From positions 159,573,983-159,637,982 of the forward strand of contig CM038216.1 in NCBI GenBank assembly GCA_021442155.1: 64,000 bases of DNA. Direction: 5' to 3'. The DNA comes from Cymbidium sinense. Taxonomy: Eukaryota; Streptophyta; Magnoliopsida; Asparagales; Orchidaceae. Both the position numbers and the translations under genes were made by a program. Of the stretch, positions 11,330 to 26,240 are shown in pieces. Below the pieces are notes generated by a model. That model searched no databases, was not told the DNA's origin, and saw only the letters and a list, made by a program, of their open reading frames with translations. How positions within the stretch are numbered: position 1 is the stretch's first letter; every line of letters begins with the position of its first letter.

Positions 11330-12337
11330 TGGATACCGGGTAGACACCACTCAGACCTTAGGGGGTACTTATTGAAGTGATTGAGTACAACATTAAGATA
11401 TGATATATTATCTAGAAAGATAAAAATATCACCACAATGGACCTAATCATCTAACTGGACTCCTATAATGAGCCTTTGTATAAACCAGAGATCTTTCCCC
11501 TACTTTACATGGAAAAGTAAAGCAGGATTTATTTTATGCCAGGTTCTTTAGTTCCCTATGGGAGCAAGCTTCTATAGTTAATTACATCATAAGAAATAGA
11601 GATTTCTTAAGAAAACTCTGATAAAAGTCAATCATATCTCTCAAGACTTCAAGGTTATCAAAGGATTTGGGAATTTTGGAAAATCAAGTGGGAATGTTCA
11701 ATTTGGAAGTACTTATTTGGATTCTAAAGGAAAATTAGGGAGCACTCATGATATTAGAAGCCTAGTAAGCACTCCAATCTATCTGTGGTGAGGCTTTATA
11801 TATTTGAAAGAGAGATTTTTATTTTAGTTTGAGTTGAAATTTTATTAGAATGTTAGGCTTGTAATCCATCAACACAAGATTGTGAAAATGCCTCAAGGAC
11901 TTATAATAGCTCAAAAAAATAAGTAGCCTGGATCGTGAATTGCTTTAGCAAAAGCTAAAAGCATGACCTAAACCTAAGAAAATGGGACATAATGGTTTAC
12001 CTCCATAAGAGAGATAAATATACTCTTAACTACAAGAGTGGTCGTAGCTAACACCTCCTACACTTCAAATCCATGTTGCCTTATGAAATTAAAGATATTT
12101 GTTTAATTAAGAAGGAACTAGAGTCCTAAACTAAAGAGACTAGATCATGACTAGCATTAGTATATGACAAGTCAAAATGCAAATTTTACAATTTTTTATA
12201 TGATTTTGACACAATATTTTGGACAAAGGCTTGGAATATTTATGCCTAAATGGATGGTTAAGGGCTAAACAAGAGGAGGTGTTCTCCACTACAAGGGATA
12301 AAGGCAAGCATTTATCAAAAGAGTGGAGACCTCCTAT
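11330..12337 (-). repeat. Host family L LTR, piece 1 of 3
   Basis: It matches the promoter-proximal end of the LTRs at 21,111 and 39,037 in the same direction, but lacks the first 60 bp or so. It carries both conserved hairpins (11,499-11,526 and 11,556-11,577). At 12,337 it stops inside a block equivalent to 22,229-22,240 and resumes at 20,060, so the solo LTR at 12,338-20,059 is an insertion into it. Confidence 0.75.
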
Positions 12338-15300
12338 TGACCTCACTTTGGAGTGAGTTCTTTCTCATCATAGATCTAGGACTTTAAAGACACTAAGAGA
12401 TCCTTAAAGACACATTTGGAGTGAGTTCTCAACTTTCTCATCATAGATCTAGACTCTTGACACCAAGAGCTTTTAAGACACTCTAATTATTAGGTGAACA
12501 CTTAATATAGAGACTTAGAAGGGTTAGCAGAATATGCCTTTAAGACTTGCCTACCCTATATCCTAAAACCAATCCATGATTTCCTTCTCAAATAAAACCT
12601 CAAATTCATACCAAATCCAAACCAAATTTCCAAGACTCATAATCAATCTCATGACCAAATTTGAGCTCAAGATTTTCATGAGATTGAATTCAAAACTCTT
12701 TCTAAGCCTTTTGATTACATCTTATGAACTTAGCCTTAATCAAATTCAAATCAATAATAATTAATTTTCTTAAATATCAACTCAATCTCTCAATTATTTA
12801 TCAAATTTCAATACAAACCCAATTATAAATATTTCAATCCCAAAATAAAATCCAAAGTTCCAAAATTCCTTCTAAATGACCCATTCTCATAAACTTAGCC
12901 AAAGTCATCCCAAATTTAAATGATTTCTTAATTATTATTCCTTCATTTATATTCATATAAATGAAGTCCATAAAATGACCAAAATCACATCAATCAAATA
13001 AGACCCTTCTAAGCCATATGAACCTACCTCCATGTTTTAACCAAATATTAACCCAAATCAACCCAAAATCAATTGGTTCCTTTATAAATCAATTACCCAC
13101 TCATTTATATCCATTTCCTTGACTTGGCCAAATCATATCAAATTAATCAAATTTATAAACTTAAATCTTAAATTTTAAGTTTAAGTTGAAAATTAATTTT
13201 GATTTTATAATGACAAGATACAATTCTTAATGAAGTTAAAATAAAGAAAAGAGAGAGCACAATTTTACTTCAACCAAAACCAAATTTAACCCCATGCCTT
13301 GCCACCCTCATAATCCACTAAAAACTCCTATATTTTGAATAATATGTACTCCCAAAGGGTCGAGTACAATACAATATAATTTTAATGAAAAAAATAAAAT
13401 ACAAAATAAGAAAATTTGATAAAATTTATATCTCACCAATTAAAAAAAATGATCTCACAACTTATAAATGATTTACAACTTACCATTTGGCAAGATAAAA
13501 TGCTCACTTAATTTTGATAAATTAAAGTGATCTTAAATATGTTTTAATTTATTACAATTTGTAGATTAATATAAAATAATTTTAAATTCACAATAGTCTA
13601 TTAACAAATTAAATTTTAGTAAGGAATAATTTAAAAATAACTATAACATATAATAGTGTAAGAAAGATTAACTTTTACAAAACTTCCTTTTCTTAATTAT
13701 TAAACAATGAAAATTTACTAAATTTCAGCAAGATAAAGTTTTAAAATAAAGGATATTAGTTGAAATAAAATGAGAAGTGAAATATATCTAAAATAAATGA
13801 TCTTTCAAATAATCCTAATGAAGAAATATTTCAAGAAACTAAAAAAGAAATTTGTAGAAAGATAAAAATTTCAACAAGTTGAAATAATTCCTACAAACTA
13901 TGACAAGTTTTTAATAAAAAAAAGATTGAAGAAACTTGATGAAAACTTAGACTTTGATGTCCAAAGACTAATCCACCAAAAATATAAATTAGAAAGAATA
14001 AATAGAGAAAGTAGTATTAATAATTAAAAAAGGATTAAGATCAAGAAAACAAACTCAAGTAATTTGAGAAAGCTTGCTTAGTTGAAGATGTTGATCCTTC
14101 AAACAAAGGATTTGATCTTGAAATATTTGAGAACATTTGGAAAGAAAATCTAGAAAATTTTCTTTAGATTTGTTGGTGGGATTTTGAATTTGAATGCTAA
14201 TGCTTTCATGAAGAGAATGAGGGATATTTATAAAGAATGTCATTTTGAATTATTTCAAAAATATATTATTCTAACATCATTTTATCATATAATAATAATA
14301 ATTTAATATTCAATAAAATATAATTTATATTAATTAAATATTAAATTCAAATAAAAATTTAACTTTTATATGGGCAAGTCAAAATAATCAAATATGGCTC
14401 TTAATATATTCAAAGCATGTAGTATGCAATCATTATTAAAATCAACTAATGTTTAAAAAGTAATAATAAATTCAATTTTAATCAAACATGGGTCATGTAA
14501 CCTATCAAATTAATGAAACAAATCCAAGGAATCCATTGAGATGAAAACAGATATAAATTGATTATAAAATGACTAAAATACAAAATATCATATATTTTGT
14601 TAATTTTGAAATATGACATTTAAATATTATGATATAATTTATATATAATCATACATATGTTAGTTATCATATAACCTTAAAATTAGAATAAAATATTTAA
14701 TTAAATTAAATATATAAACTAATTATACTTAATCATAATTTATTATCATTTATTATTTTGACAATTCAAATGCTATGTATGGAACATATAATTGAATGTT
14801 AATTAGATAGATATTTATATAAATTAACCTCATTATCATTATTTAAAATAAATAAAAATATGTTAAGTTGTGAGCAAATTAACTGGTGATTGAACTCATA
14901 TGAATTTCTAAGATAATTATAAATGCATATAACCATAATTCTGAGCATACATTATCCATTTTGATCTATCTTTAATTCTTCTATTCTTGCAATTTTCTCA
15001 AACATATTATGACATGTATTGATATGTAATTAGCAATTAATATATATCTAAACATAAAACATACATTAGAACATCCAAGCATTCATTTGTTATCATTAAA
15101 TTGATCGGATTGAACATGAGGCTCATTAAGCCAACAAAACTAATAGATTTTCTCTTGAATCAATCATTCTTTCAATCATCTATCCAAATAAAAATAAAAC
15201 CTACAATTATCAAACCAAACTCAAGTCAACCCAACTCAAGCCCGAGTTAGCCCTTTTAGGTTAAAAACTTCAAATGAGCTATAATCCATTGACTCATTAT

Positions 15301-18300
15301 AGAATTTATATTGATCCTAGCTCATATATAGTTCAACTAAACTTGAATCAAGCCAAAACTAAACTAATTGACCATTTAGTCCACTTAACCCAAAGTGGCC
15401 TAAAGGGTTTTTTTTTGAGCTAAGTTTTAATTCAACCCATATTGATTGAACCAAGCCCATCCAAGCCTCATATGATGATCAATCACCTTCAATTAGGTCA
15501 AACCAAGTCAACTTGAACCTTTGACCAAGTCAACCTTAGCCCAAATGAAACCTAATTAGTAAAAAAACCCACCATACACCAAATTGATTGAAACCATTGA
15601 TTCAAACCAATCATGATCAATGGTTGAACATGACTGATCAAGCCAAACCATGTCCAATTCATTTGACCCAACAAATTAGCCTAAATGGCCAAAATGGTTC
15701 AAATCATCTAACTCAAATTGATTGCAACCAATGGCTCAAGTTCATTCCAAATTATTATAACTGAATTAAAGTTAATAAAAATTTTAATTCAACTTGAAAA
15801 TTAAATTGACCAAAATTAAATAAAATCCAAATTAAATCCAAATTGATTCAAACCAAAGCCTATGATCATTTTCTTTAAACCACTAAGCATAAACCAACAT
15901 CTAACCCAACATTTTTTCCAAATGGTCATTAATATCCCATTTGACCTATATGAATCCAAGTAAGCCAAAATTAAACCTAAGACAAATTGATTGAAACCCT
16001 TGAACTAAAACTCTTCAAATCATCACTTGAATAATAAGTATTGTTTGACCCAATTTACCAATTGATCAACCCAACCCAACATGAACCCATTACCATTTGA
16101 ACAAATGAAGCCAAAACTCATAAAACCAACCCATGGTACTTTGGTGGCTAACCAAACCTGACCCAAACTCAACCTAAGGCAGCCCAAAATCAACCCAAAC
16201 CCATTTGGAGCCAAGCCCAATGCAAATCTTCCATGGATCCTCTCCCCTTGTGGGATTTGCCAAATATGGTAAAGTCCACCTCCTTTCATAATTAATCCAA
16301 AATGAGAGATAAGCCTTAGCCTAGAGGGGAGTAGGACTTGTCATAAAGGGAGGTGAGCCAACTCACCTCCCATATAGCAACAAGGACCCAAGCAAGGAGA
16401 TATCCCCACATCAAGCCTTGAGCCACCTTCTATTATCCAATCCATCAAGCCATGTGGACTCATTAATCTATGATGCTCCAATATGGATGGTCAAAAAATA
16501 GAAGCAATCCATTTTAACAAAAGGGTATACCCCTCAATTCAAATGGGAAACATCATGGATTCATGAGCTTCATTTTTGAGTCTCTATTCCATCCCAAGCT
16601 TCCCACTTTTGACATTCCTCTTCTAAACTAAAAAAATGGGAGGCTAATTTTGATCCTAACTTCTCCAATACCCATCTCATTTCTTTACAACACACCTTCT
16701 TCGCACTTCATCAAAGCTATCCAAGCCATTTTCCAAGATCTAAAGCCACCGAAGGAGAGACTTCAATCAAGATTGAAGCTCCAAAGCTTGATCCTTGGCC
16801 TTCCAAGCTATCCACTTGAAACAAACTCAATTGCTATTTTCATTCTCAACTAAACAAAGCTTCTGCTTATGAAATATTTTAGCTCGTGAGGTATTTCCAT
16901 GAAAATTGATCTAGCTTAAGTGGTGTCCTATGAAGGAAATTTGCATGTGAGTTGATCTTGACTTGGATGTGTTTGACCTTCAATGGGGTTTATATTGATG
17001 TTTATTTGATGAGCTCAATCAAACAATCCATGATGGACAATCATTTGTCAGAAGGAGGATCACCCATTCCACATGATTGGAACCATGGCTATCAAATCAT
17101 GTTATCTCCCCATTTTCTCCTTTATTTATGATCATCATCTAGATATGATGGAGATCAATGTTTATCCATATAGTTACTCAAGGATAACTTAAATAACCAA
17201 TCTCACAACGGCATCATGTCAAAAGCACGTGCATCAGTGCGTCATGTGGCTCCGGTGGGATTAGGATTATTTAGGGTTAAATAATACTCTTTTAAGGCTG
17301 AAACTTCCATAATCCATAACTAATCATTGAATAATTTTAAAAATACAAAAATGGCTTATTGTAAAGGTAATTAAGAGGAGAATTTAATAAAAATATTTTC
17401 AGTTGGTTTTGAACAAGAACGAGCTTAATCATAGTAATTAAAAAATATACTATTTAATTACTCTAATCATCTATTGATCCAAAAATTTAGAATTAATATG
17501 ATAAAAATAATTCAAAAAGAGGAAGGTATAAACTCTAAATATACATATATTTACGTCCATCAATTTAAGTGTGTTAAAACATAATGCATATATAGGAATG
17601 CTTAAGGTTTAATCATGTGCATGTTAAATGTGATGGAAAGAAATAAATGAACATGTGTCATGTGATAGTAATTAATTCTAATTAATCATAAGATGTCTTT
17701 TTATTGAATGAGGTTATTTAAGGTGAACCTAAACTTATGATCAAAAATAAAATATGTAATAAGCCATTCACTAAAGAGAATTGATTAATTAATTTGTTTT
17801 AGATGTGACTTGAGGTAGTGATAAAATAGAGTGATCCTCTCTTTCCTTCTCTTTATAACACCTAGTTGTTAAGTGTAAACCAAATGAAATAAAAGAAAAC
17901 ATTAAGTAAAACTTGCAAATCAATTAAGTCACTTATAGTGAAACCATTCATTATAATTAAATCCTTTCATACTTAAAAATCTTAACAAAGCTTTGTTAAG
18001 GCATACCACACAAGCCTGAATACACATACTTTAGAATTAAGTCACTACTTCTAGGTTTATGTTAGGGTGATGCATGGAGTGATATATGTTTGGTTTTATG
18101 ATGTATTATTGTAGACTAGATGTTAGGGTCTATGCTTCATAGACTGGATGCTAAGCAGTGATTAGCCTAATCATATTTTATGCATGAGATTATGCTTAAA
18201 GAGTGCTTAGAATAAATATAAATGCACTCTTTTACATGTTGCTTAACACCTAAGCATAATCTAAATTAGGATTGGTGGGCTTGGTTACCCATATACAGGG

Positions 18301-18600
18301 TGCTAAGTCCAAATTATCCATATAACTACTTGGGTTGTATGGTGTGTTTAGCTAATACTTTTTTTTGTAGATGTAGTTAGATTTACCTTTTCTTATTTTT
18401 AATGTAATTTTGCATTAAGGATTAGGATTAGTCTATGTGGGGCTTAAGATGAGCATGCTAGAAGGCCCCCTGATGCCTTTGAAGCAAGCAAACCCAAATA
18501 AAGAAATGAAGGAGATATAAAGAATGAAGATAAGAAAACCCTCATAGCATTTATTCATTTGTAAAATTGTAATTATTCTTTCATATACCAGGTTATATAA

Positions 18601-18619
18601 GGGTAGAGCTCAGCTACCC
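18601..18619 (+). other. Inverted repeat in LTR middle part
   Basis: Arms GGGTAG and CTACCC with loop AGCTCAG. Equivalent positions at about 22,588 (GGGTAG/CTACCC) and 20,410 (GGGTA/TACCC) in other copies also pair. Confidence 0.5.
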
Positions 18620-19780
18620 ATTTTCTTTTTTTTGGGTTATACGACGGCACCCGACTGCAGCAACCTTTTATTCTTTCATGTTGGATTTATAAAATGATTG
18701 ATCTTATGTTTAAATTATGCAATAGAAATAGCATGCTTCTTCTTAGTCTCTTACTTATATGGTGATTTAATGGGTGGACTAGATCTGATTAGGCTCTTAG
18801 GAAAAAATTAATTTTTCTACCCCAACTACAACTCATAACTAAATTTTCTAAATAATTCATAATCATATAAAGCCTAGGAATTAAATCAAGATAATTAAAA
18901 GATTTAGCAACTTCTTAGCTAGATGTTGTATGTTTAATATCATGCATTCATATTACTTCACTTTTATAAAGAGAAGGTTTCCATCCTTGCATGGAAGACT
19001 TGACCTTTGAGGGTCTCCCCTGTGGTGGAAAACACCTCTTTCTTTTGATTTAGCCAATAATCTCATTTCATCTACATTTAGACATATAAAAATCCTATGT
19101 CCTTTATCAAAATGAAGAGTCTAAAATCAAATAAAATTTGAAAAGATTTGCATTAGACTAAGTCATTTCTCATACCACTCATGCTCTAGTCTCTTAGGGA
19201 GTGGGTTTAAGCACTATAATTTCTTTCTAAATAATAAAAACTTAACTATCTTGCAAAATCATACAACTTGCCTACATGATTTTAAAGCATAGGAGTTAGC
19301 TACCTATCACTGTAGTTATAAGTTAGGTGGTTTACTCTCTCTTGTGGAGGTAAACCATATACCCATCTTTGCTTAGATTTAGGTCATACATTAGCTCTTG
19401 CTAAAGCACCCTAGATTTAGGATCTAAGGTAGCTATTTCCTTCATGCTACAAGCATAAATCCTTACCTCTTAGGTATTTCCACAATCTTGTATTGTGAGA
19501 ATGTAAGTCTTAGCTTTCTAATAAAATTTCAACTTAAATGAATAATTCTCTTTAGTTTTAAACATATAAAGCCCAACCATAGATAGGTTGGAATGCTCAC
19601 TACGTTTCCTAGTATCATGATCATTCCCTACTCATCTCCTTTGGCTTCGATAATAAGTCTCTCCTTTTTGGTCTATCCCACTTGATTTTCCAATATAACT
19701 AATTTTTTGATAGTTCTATCATTGAAATATTTGGAGATAATAATTGCATACTTTAATCAAGAGTATTAAGATGTAATTAA

Positions 19781-19859
19781 CTATGGGGGTTTCCCCCATA
19801 GGGAACTTTAGATTCTGATATAATATAAACCCTACTTTATTCATCCATGTAAAGTAGGG
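19781..19859 (+). promoter_or_regulatory. LTR promoter block: two hairpins and TATA-like box
   Basis: Hairpin 1 at 19,781-19,801 has arms CTATGGGGG and CCCCCATAG. A TATA-like AATATAAAC is at 19,821-19,830. Hairpin 2 at 19,830-19,859 has arms CCCTACTTT and AAAGTAGGG. The arrangement hairpin, TATA, hairpin recurs in the other family L copies. By position, hairpin 2 should fall at or just before the transcript start. Confidence 0.6.
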
Positions 19860-20059
19860 AAAAAAATCTCTGGTATATTTGAAGACCTATCATGCCTTAA
19901 GATTCCTTATTAGGTGATTAGGTCCATTATATGGTAGTGATTTCTATCTTTTGAGATAGTGCACCATTCCTTGATGTCATACCTGATCACCTCAGTAAGT
20001 ACACCCTCAGATCTACATGGTGTTCCCCATACACCTTTTAAAAATAAACACCACACCTC

Positions 20060-21110
20060 CCTATTCAAGATTGGGAACAAGATGATATGCATGATATTGA
20101 AACATACATCATTCAGCTATGAGGTTGCTAAATCTTTTATCTTGATTATGACTTAGGCTTTAAAATAAGGTTAAATGTTGTTTTAAAATTTAGTTATGAG
20201 CTATTAATTGTGATAGAAAAATTAATTTTTCCTAAGAGCCTACCGCATTCAGGCCACATATACAAACATCAAATCTAAGAAACTATGAAGAAGATGCAAT
20301 TTCTATTACACAATCTAAACATAACATTTCAACATTCACATTATAGTAAAAGAATAAAAGGCTGGTGCAGCTGGGTACCACCATACAACCTAGAAAAGAG
20401 GGAAATTGGGTAGCCAAGCTTTACCCTTATACAACCCAGATTATAAAGAATATTACAATTGAAAATGAATAGATGCTATGGGGGTCTTCATTCTTCATTT
20501 TTCCTTCATTCCTCTTTCTTTTCTTCAATCTTCTTTCCTTTCTTTTTGATTTGATTCTGCCCCAAAGCATACCTCCTAGGACTATGCCTTCTAGCCACTA
20601 CTTATCCTAAATCCCATAACACTAATCCTAATTCTTATTGCAAAATTACTTATTTATGGGAAAGTAAAATCTAACTACACTTGCAAAAATAGATGTTAGG
20701 TAAACATTGATACAGTCCCAAGAAGTTATATTTCATAATTTTGACTTAGCACCCCACACAAGAGTAACCAAGCCCACCTATCTTAATCATGGATTATGCA
20801 AATGGGCTAAGCAACTGCAAGTAGAAGCATTTATATTTATTTTAGTATCCTTTTAGCATAATCCCCTATACAAAATAACATGAGGCTAAGAACAGCCTAA
20901 CATCCAATCTATGAACCATAATCCTAACATCTAGTCTAAAATATTACATCATAAAATAAAGCACAACATTATAGCATACACCATCCTATTCCTAAAGCTA
21001 GAAGCGATGACTTAGCATTCTAATGTGTGTGTTTAGGCTTAGTGTGGTATGTCTTAGCTAGAGTTTTGAATCATAATTGGCTAAGGTTTGGAATTATTTA
21101 ATTTAATCAT
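20060..21110 (-). repeat. Host family L LTR, piece 2 of 3
   Basis: It continues the promoter-proximal part (20,060-20,200, equivalent to 22,240-22,390) and then the middle part of the LTR (20,200-21,105, equivalent to 39,770-40,640). It ends with ATCAT at 21,106-21,110, one half of the target duplication of the 24.67-kb element, and resumes at 45,781. Confidence 0.75.
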
Positions 21111-24100
21111 TGTGATGTTTTATTTTATCGAAGAGGGGTTGAGTTGGACACCTAGTAGATCCTCAAATATACTCATTAGGGTGATCGGGTATGACATTAG
21201 GGAATGATGTACTATCTCGATAGACAAAAGTCATCATCCTACAATGGACCTAATCACCTAATAAGGACTCCTAAGGCTAATGGGTCTTTGAATGTATCAG
21301 AGATCTTTCCCCTCCTTTACATGGAAAAGTAAAGTAGGGTTTATTTTAAGCCGAGTTTGTTAAGTTCCCTATGGAGGCAAGCTTCAATAGTTAATCAAAT
21401 CCTAAGGAATGATATTCCTTAGGAATACTCTCAATTAAGGTAAATGATCATTGTCTCCAAAGATTTTGAGGATAGGACTATCAATCAATTGGTTATTTTA
21501 GAAAATCAAGTGGGATTGAGCAAAAGGAGGGAGTTTTTATCGAAACCAAAGGAAGATAAGTAGGGATGCTCATGATACTAGCAAGCCTAGTGAGCATCCC
21601 AAACTATCATATGGTTGGGGTTTATTTTTTTTAGAAATTAATGGGAATTATATGTTTGAGTTGAATTTTTATTGAAAATCTAGGGCTTACAATTCCATAA
21701 TACAAGATTATATAAATGCCTAAGAGGTAAGAATTTATGCTTACAGCCCACGAAGGAAAATAATAATCTCAGATCCTAAATCTATGGAGCTTTGGTGAGG
21801 GCCAAAGCATGACCTAAATCTAAGGCAAAAATGGGTATATGGTTTACCTCCACAAGAGAGAATAAACCACTTAACTGTTGGACTTACAACCGCCTAGGGG
21901 TGGCTACCGACTAACTCCTCCTATGATTTTTAATATATGTAGGCAAGTCTTATGCTTTGCAAGATAGCTAGGCTGTTATTAATTTAGAAAGGAGACTAAG
22001 TCCTTAAACTCACTCCCTAAGAGACTAGATCATGAAGGGCATGAATAATGACTTAATCTAATGCAAATTTTATTAAGTTTTATTTTGATTTTTAGATATA
22101 GTTATTTGACACAGGCCTTGGGATTTCATATTCCTAATGCATGAGAAGATTAGTCATGGGCAAAATCAGAAAGAAGGAGCTGTGTTTCCACCATGACTCT
22201 CAAAGGTTAAGCCATTTTCTCTAGCAAAGGTGGAAGCCCTCCATTAGCAAGAGTGAAGCAATATGATTTTTGCATGATGTGAGACATACAACATCCAACT
22301 AAGGGGTTGCTAAACCTTTTATTATCTTGATTTATTTCTTAGGCTTTAGATGAGGTTATGAGTTGTTTAATTTAATTTTGAGTTGATTAATTTGATAGAA
22401 AATTTATTTTTTCTTAAGAGCCTAATCGCATCTATGCCATTCAACAACCATCAAATAATTAAGAAACTATGAAAATCATGCCATCCTAATTGCATAATCA
22501 TAAAAAAATCACCAATCAATTTATAAAATTGGTGCAAAAGAATAAGAGGCCAATGTGGTCGGGCTCCATTACACAAATTTGAAAAGGATAATGGGTAGTC
22601 GAGCTCTACCCTTATACAACCCAGATTACAAATGAATAATTATAATTAAAAGGAATTCATGTTATGGGGGTCTTCATTCTCCATTCTTCAATCTTCATTT
22701 TGATTTATTTCTTTTCTTTTTTTCCTTTTGCCTTGATTGGAATATAGTTGCTCCAAAGACATCACATGGTGCATAGACTTGGTCTTATGACCAATGTTCA
22801 TCCTAATCCCCTATAACATTCATTCTAAATCTTAATTATAAAATTTACATCAAAATGGGATCATTTAATGATGGTTAGCAACTTTAATTAATGAATTTAT
22901 CATTATTTAACATGTTAATTAATCATTTAATTAATTAAGAAAGTGATTAAGGATAAAATAAGCAATTCTCTAATTTAATCAAGCAATAAAGTTCAAGAAA
23001 ATCATGGGAGGCAGAGGTTATCCCACTAATTAAACTTGAAAAGTTTAGAGTTAATTACCTGATTAATTAAAGAGTAATTAACTTAATTACATTTCTAATA
23101 AAACCCAAATTGAGTTAAAAACCACTATTCAAAATTAATTAGTTTTAATTTTTTATTCTTCTTCTCTGAATTATCTTTAAAATGAACTTGAGTTTATTTT
23201 TTTTGAATTTTTCTATAATTAGTTATGAATTTTGGAAGTTTTGCATTAAAATTAGATTAATTAGGCTTAATTGACCCCTTAATCCCGTCAGGCCACGTGG
23301 TGGCTGACACGGTGAGCTTTCCATGTGGTGTGATCAGATAGGTTATTTAAATTGTCACATCCACCTGCTAAGTCAGCCGGTGGCGGATGCACTTTCTCCA
23401 TGGAATGTCCGATCTAAGATCGGACAGTCAAGATTAATCCCATGGTTTAGGCTTAAATCAAAGGGGATCTAGCATGATCTAATCATAACCATCCATTCCA
23501 ATCATGCAGAATGGATGGCGCGTGATTCTTCTCCTTCGTGAGTGATGAGAGATGAACGATGTTCTTTACTCGCCATTCAATTTGAGCTCACCCGAGCTCG
23601 GATTGGTACCAAAATGATCTCACACCTTCGGAAGGAGGGAGGATGCACATCCAACGGTAAAGATCCAATAAGGTGACACTTTTCTTCAAAAAGGACCAAG
23701 AAAATTTTCTAAGGCTATGGTTTCAAGTAATTACCTTACCAGAGGCTATCACAAGAGCTTCCAATGGAGGAGGTAGCTTCATCTAGTTGAGATGAAGTGT
23801 TAAAGGAATTGGATCTAGATTTGGAGTGTATTGTTTAGTAAACCAAGCTCCCCTTCAATGGTGATCCTTGATCAAGGTGATGCTTCCCGTGGCTTGGAGA
23901 CTTCAAAAATGACTTGGTTAAGCTTGATGAAGTCCACTTATGGTGTGTGCAAGGTTAATCTAGTTTTGATGGAGAATTGACTGAGTTGGGATTGGATTGA
24001 CCTCCCCTATTTCAACTTTGAAAAAATTGAGAAGGAGAAATGGGGGAGCTCAGGAATGGCTTGCAAAGGCTTGGAGAAGCTTTGTTTCAACCTCCTTGGC

Positions 24101-26240
24101 TCTATCAAATGAATGCTTGTAGTTTGAGTGGGAATGAGGGGGAGTTAATCTCCTCCTCGATCTGAATTTCCATTTTGATCAATGGAAAGGATTGGTTGAT
24201 CGGGTTTGGTTGCCAAACACACTATGTGGGTTATTTTGAGTAGTGGTGGGAAAGAGAGTGAGTGCCCATGTGCTAGGTGAGTTCATTTGGTGATCCAAGT
24301 GTCCAATTTCCATTGGAGGGGTCAATTTGGCCTTAGCTTGGGTCATGACCAACTCAAGCTCATTGGGTGATGTTCACCACCTCCCTTGGTGCCCATGTGG
24401 ATCAATGGAAGGATGCCAAGTGGCTTGAGAGAGAAATGACCAAATTCTAAGTTAATTTGGTCATAGGATACCCTTTGACCTAAGGGAAAAGTGGTCATTT
24501 GGCTATGATTTTGATTTGGGCAGATTTGAAATGATTCAAAAATGGGTTGGGCCAAATTTCAAGTGATTTGGAGTTCATTTGATTTTAATTGGTTCAATTT
24601 GAATTATTTAGGTCAAGTTGGTTCAAATTAGGTCAAACCATGGGTTAGGTCAAGTTCAAATGATCATTTGGTGCCCTATGGGTGTCATTGGTTTGGTTCA
24701 ATTTGGTTTAGATTCATAGTTCATTTAGGTCAAATGGGTCAAGTTGACCAATTTGACCCATTTGACCTAATTAGGTTTGGTCATGGGTTGGTTTAGGCTT
24801 GGTTGATCATTTGAAATGTATTGCAAGCTTTAGTTTCAATCAATTTTGATTTGGTTTGATTTCAAGTTCATTTGACCTTTTAAGTCAAGTTAGCTTCATG
24901 GTCATTTGGGCCAGGTTTGGTCTAATTGTTCAATTGAGTCTTTGGTCAAGTTCAATAAGTGATTTGGAATGAATTTGACCCATTGGTTGCAATCAATTTG
25001 GCTTAGATCAAGATTTGACCTATTTTTACTTTTTAAGTTAATTTGGGTCAACTTAGGTCAATTGGCCAATTAGGCTTGGTTTGGTTTAATTCATGGCCTG
25101 ATCAAGTTCAGTGAGTGATTATGGATTGATTTAGATCAATGGTTTCAATCAATTTGGCTTATAATGAATTTTGGCTTGTTTAGGTTTCATTTGGGCTAAG
25201 TGTTGATTTGGTCAAAGGCTAGGTTTGACTTGGTTTGACCCAATTTTAGTGATTGATCATCCTAGGATGATTGTTGCTCACAATGTGAGGCTTAGATGGG
25301 CTTAGTTCAATCTAATTTGGGTTGGTTTAGAATTTGGCTCAAAAAGGTCCTTTAGCTCACTTTGGGTCAAGTGAGCCTAAATGGGTTAATTAGCTTGATC
25401 AAGGCTTGATTTAAGTTTGGTTGAACTCACATATGGACTTATGATGGAAATATAAATCCAATTGCAAGTGACTTGGTGTCAAATGGGTTTTAGTTTATTT
25501 TGCAATTTCAAGTCAAAAGGATGAACATGGGTTTGGCTTGGGTTAGTTTGATTTTGGTTTGGTGATTGTAGTTCATGTTTATATTTGTGTATGTGATTGA
25601 GGGAGTGATTGTTTGAAGAGAAAATCCAAGGGTTTGGATTGATTTGAGAATGATTTGGCTAAGTTCAAAGATTTGACTTTAAAGAGTACAAGTTCGATTT
25701 TGGTTTAACTTTGGGTTTAGTTTTGGTTATTTGAATCTATACTTCATTTATATTTGTGAATATAAATGAAAATATAAATGGGTTATGAGAAAATCTTTTG
25801 AGTTTAGAGTGATTTGGATTTGGTTTGAGCTAAGTCGGATTTGACTTGAAAAGAGTATGTTGGATTTTGGTTAGATTTGGATTTGAGTTTTGAATTGATT
25901 TGGTTATTTGAATTTATATTTCATTTATATTTGTGAATTTGGGAATATTGGGTTATTGATTTATTTTGAATTGATTTATGATTTGAGAAAATCAATTGAG
26001 TTGGAATTGATTTAAGATTTGAGGAATTTGAAGTTTGACTAAAAGAAGGAAGCAAGGATTTGGTTCAAGCTATAGGCAAAAAGTCCTCCTAATACCCTAA
26101 GGCATAACCTATTCCTATGGGGAACTCTTCTATGTCTCTAGGGTTAGGTTAAGTGTTCACCTAATCAATAGAAGTGTCTTAAGACTAAGGAACTCTTAGT
26201 GTCTAGAGCAGTCCTATGTCTAAGATGGAGAAGTTGAAAG
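21111..26240 (-). repeat. 3' LTR of the 24.67-kb element
   Basis: Promoter end 21,111-22,390 (hairpin 2 at 21,311-21,339, hairpin 1 at 21,369-21,390), truncated middle part to about 22,860, distal U3 to 26,240. Compared with the 5' LTR it lacks about 2.2 kb (equivalent to 40,195-42,415), with the junction near 22,862 in AAATGGGATCATTTAATG. The distal end stops at GTTGAAAGCTGA, some 25 bp short of the 5' LTR end. It includes the strongly G/T-skewed tract 24,500-25,900. Confidence 0.8.

Larger units (their letters stand above)
12338..20059 (+). mobile_element. Solo LTR of family L with CCTAT target duplication
   Basis: A full-length LTR of about 7.7 kb running from TGACCTCACTTTGGAGTG to a decayed CACACCTC end. 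It is flanked by CCTAT at 12,333-12,337 and 20,060-20,064. The flanking host sequence is continuous across the insertion when compared with 22,220-22,290. It has distal U3 to about 17,960, the middle part at about 18,050-18,840 and the promoter end to 20,059, with TATA-like AATATAAAC at 19,821-19,830. No internal region is present. Solo LTRs arise by recombination between the two LTRs of an inserted element. No coding sequence; ORFs here are chance. Confidence 0.8.

Noticed and set aside
19910..20156. Overlapping ORFs on both strands
   Set aside because: They lie across the end of the solo LTR and its insertion point, so they are chimeric by construction.
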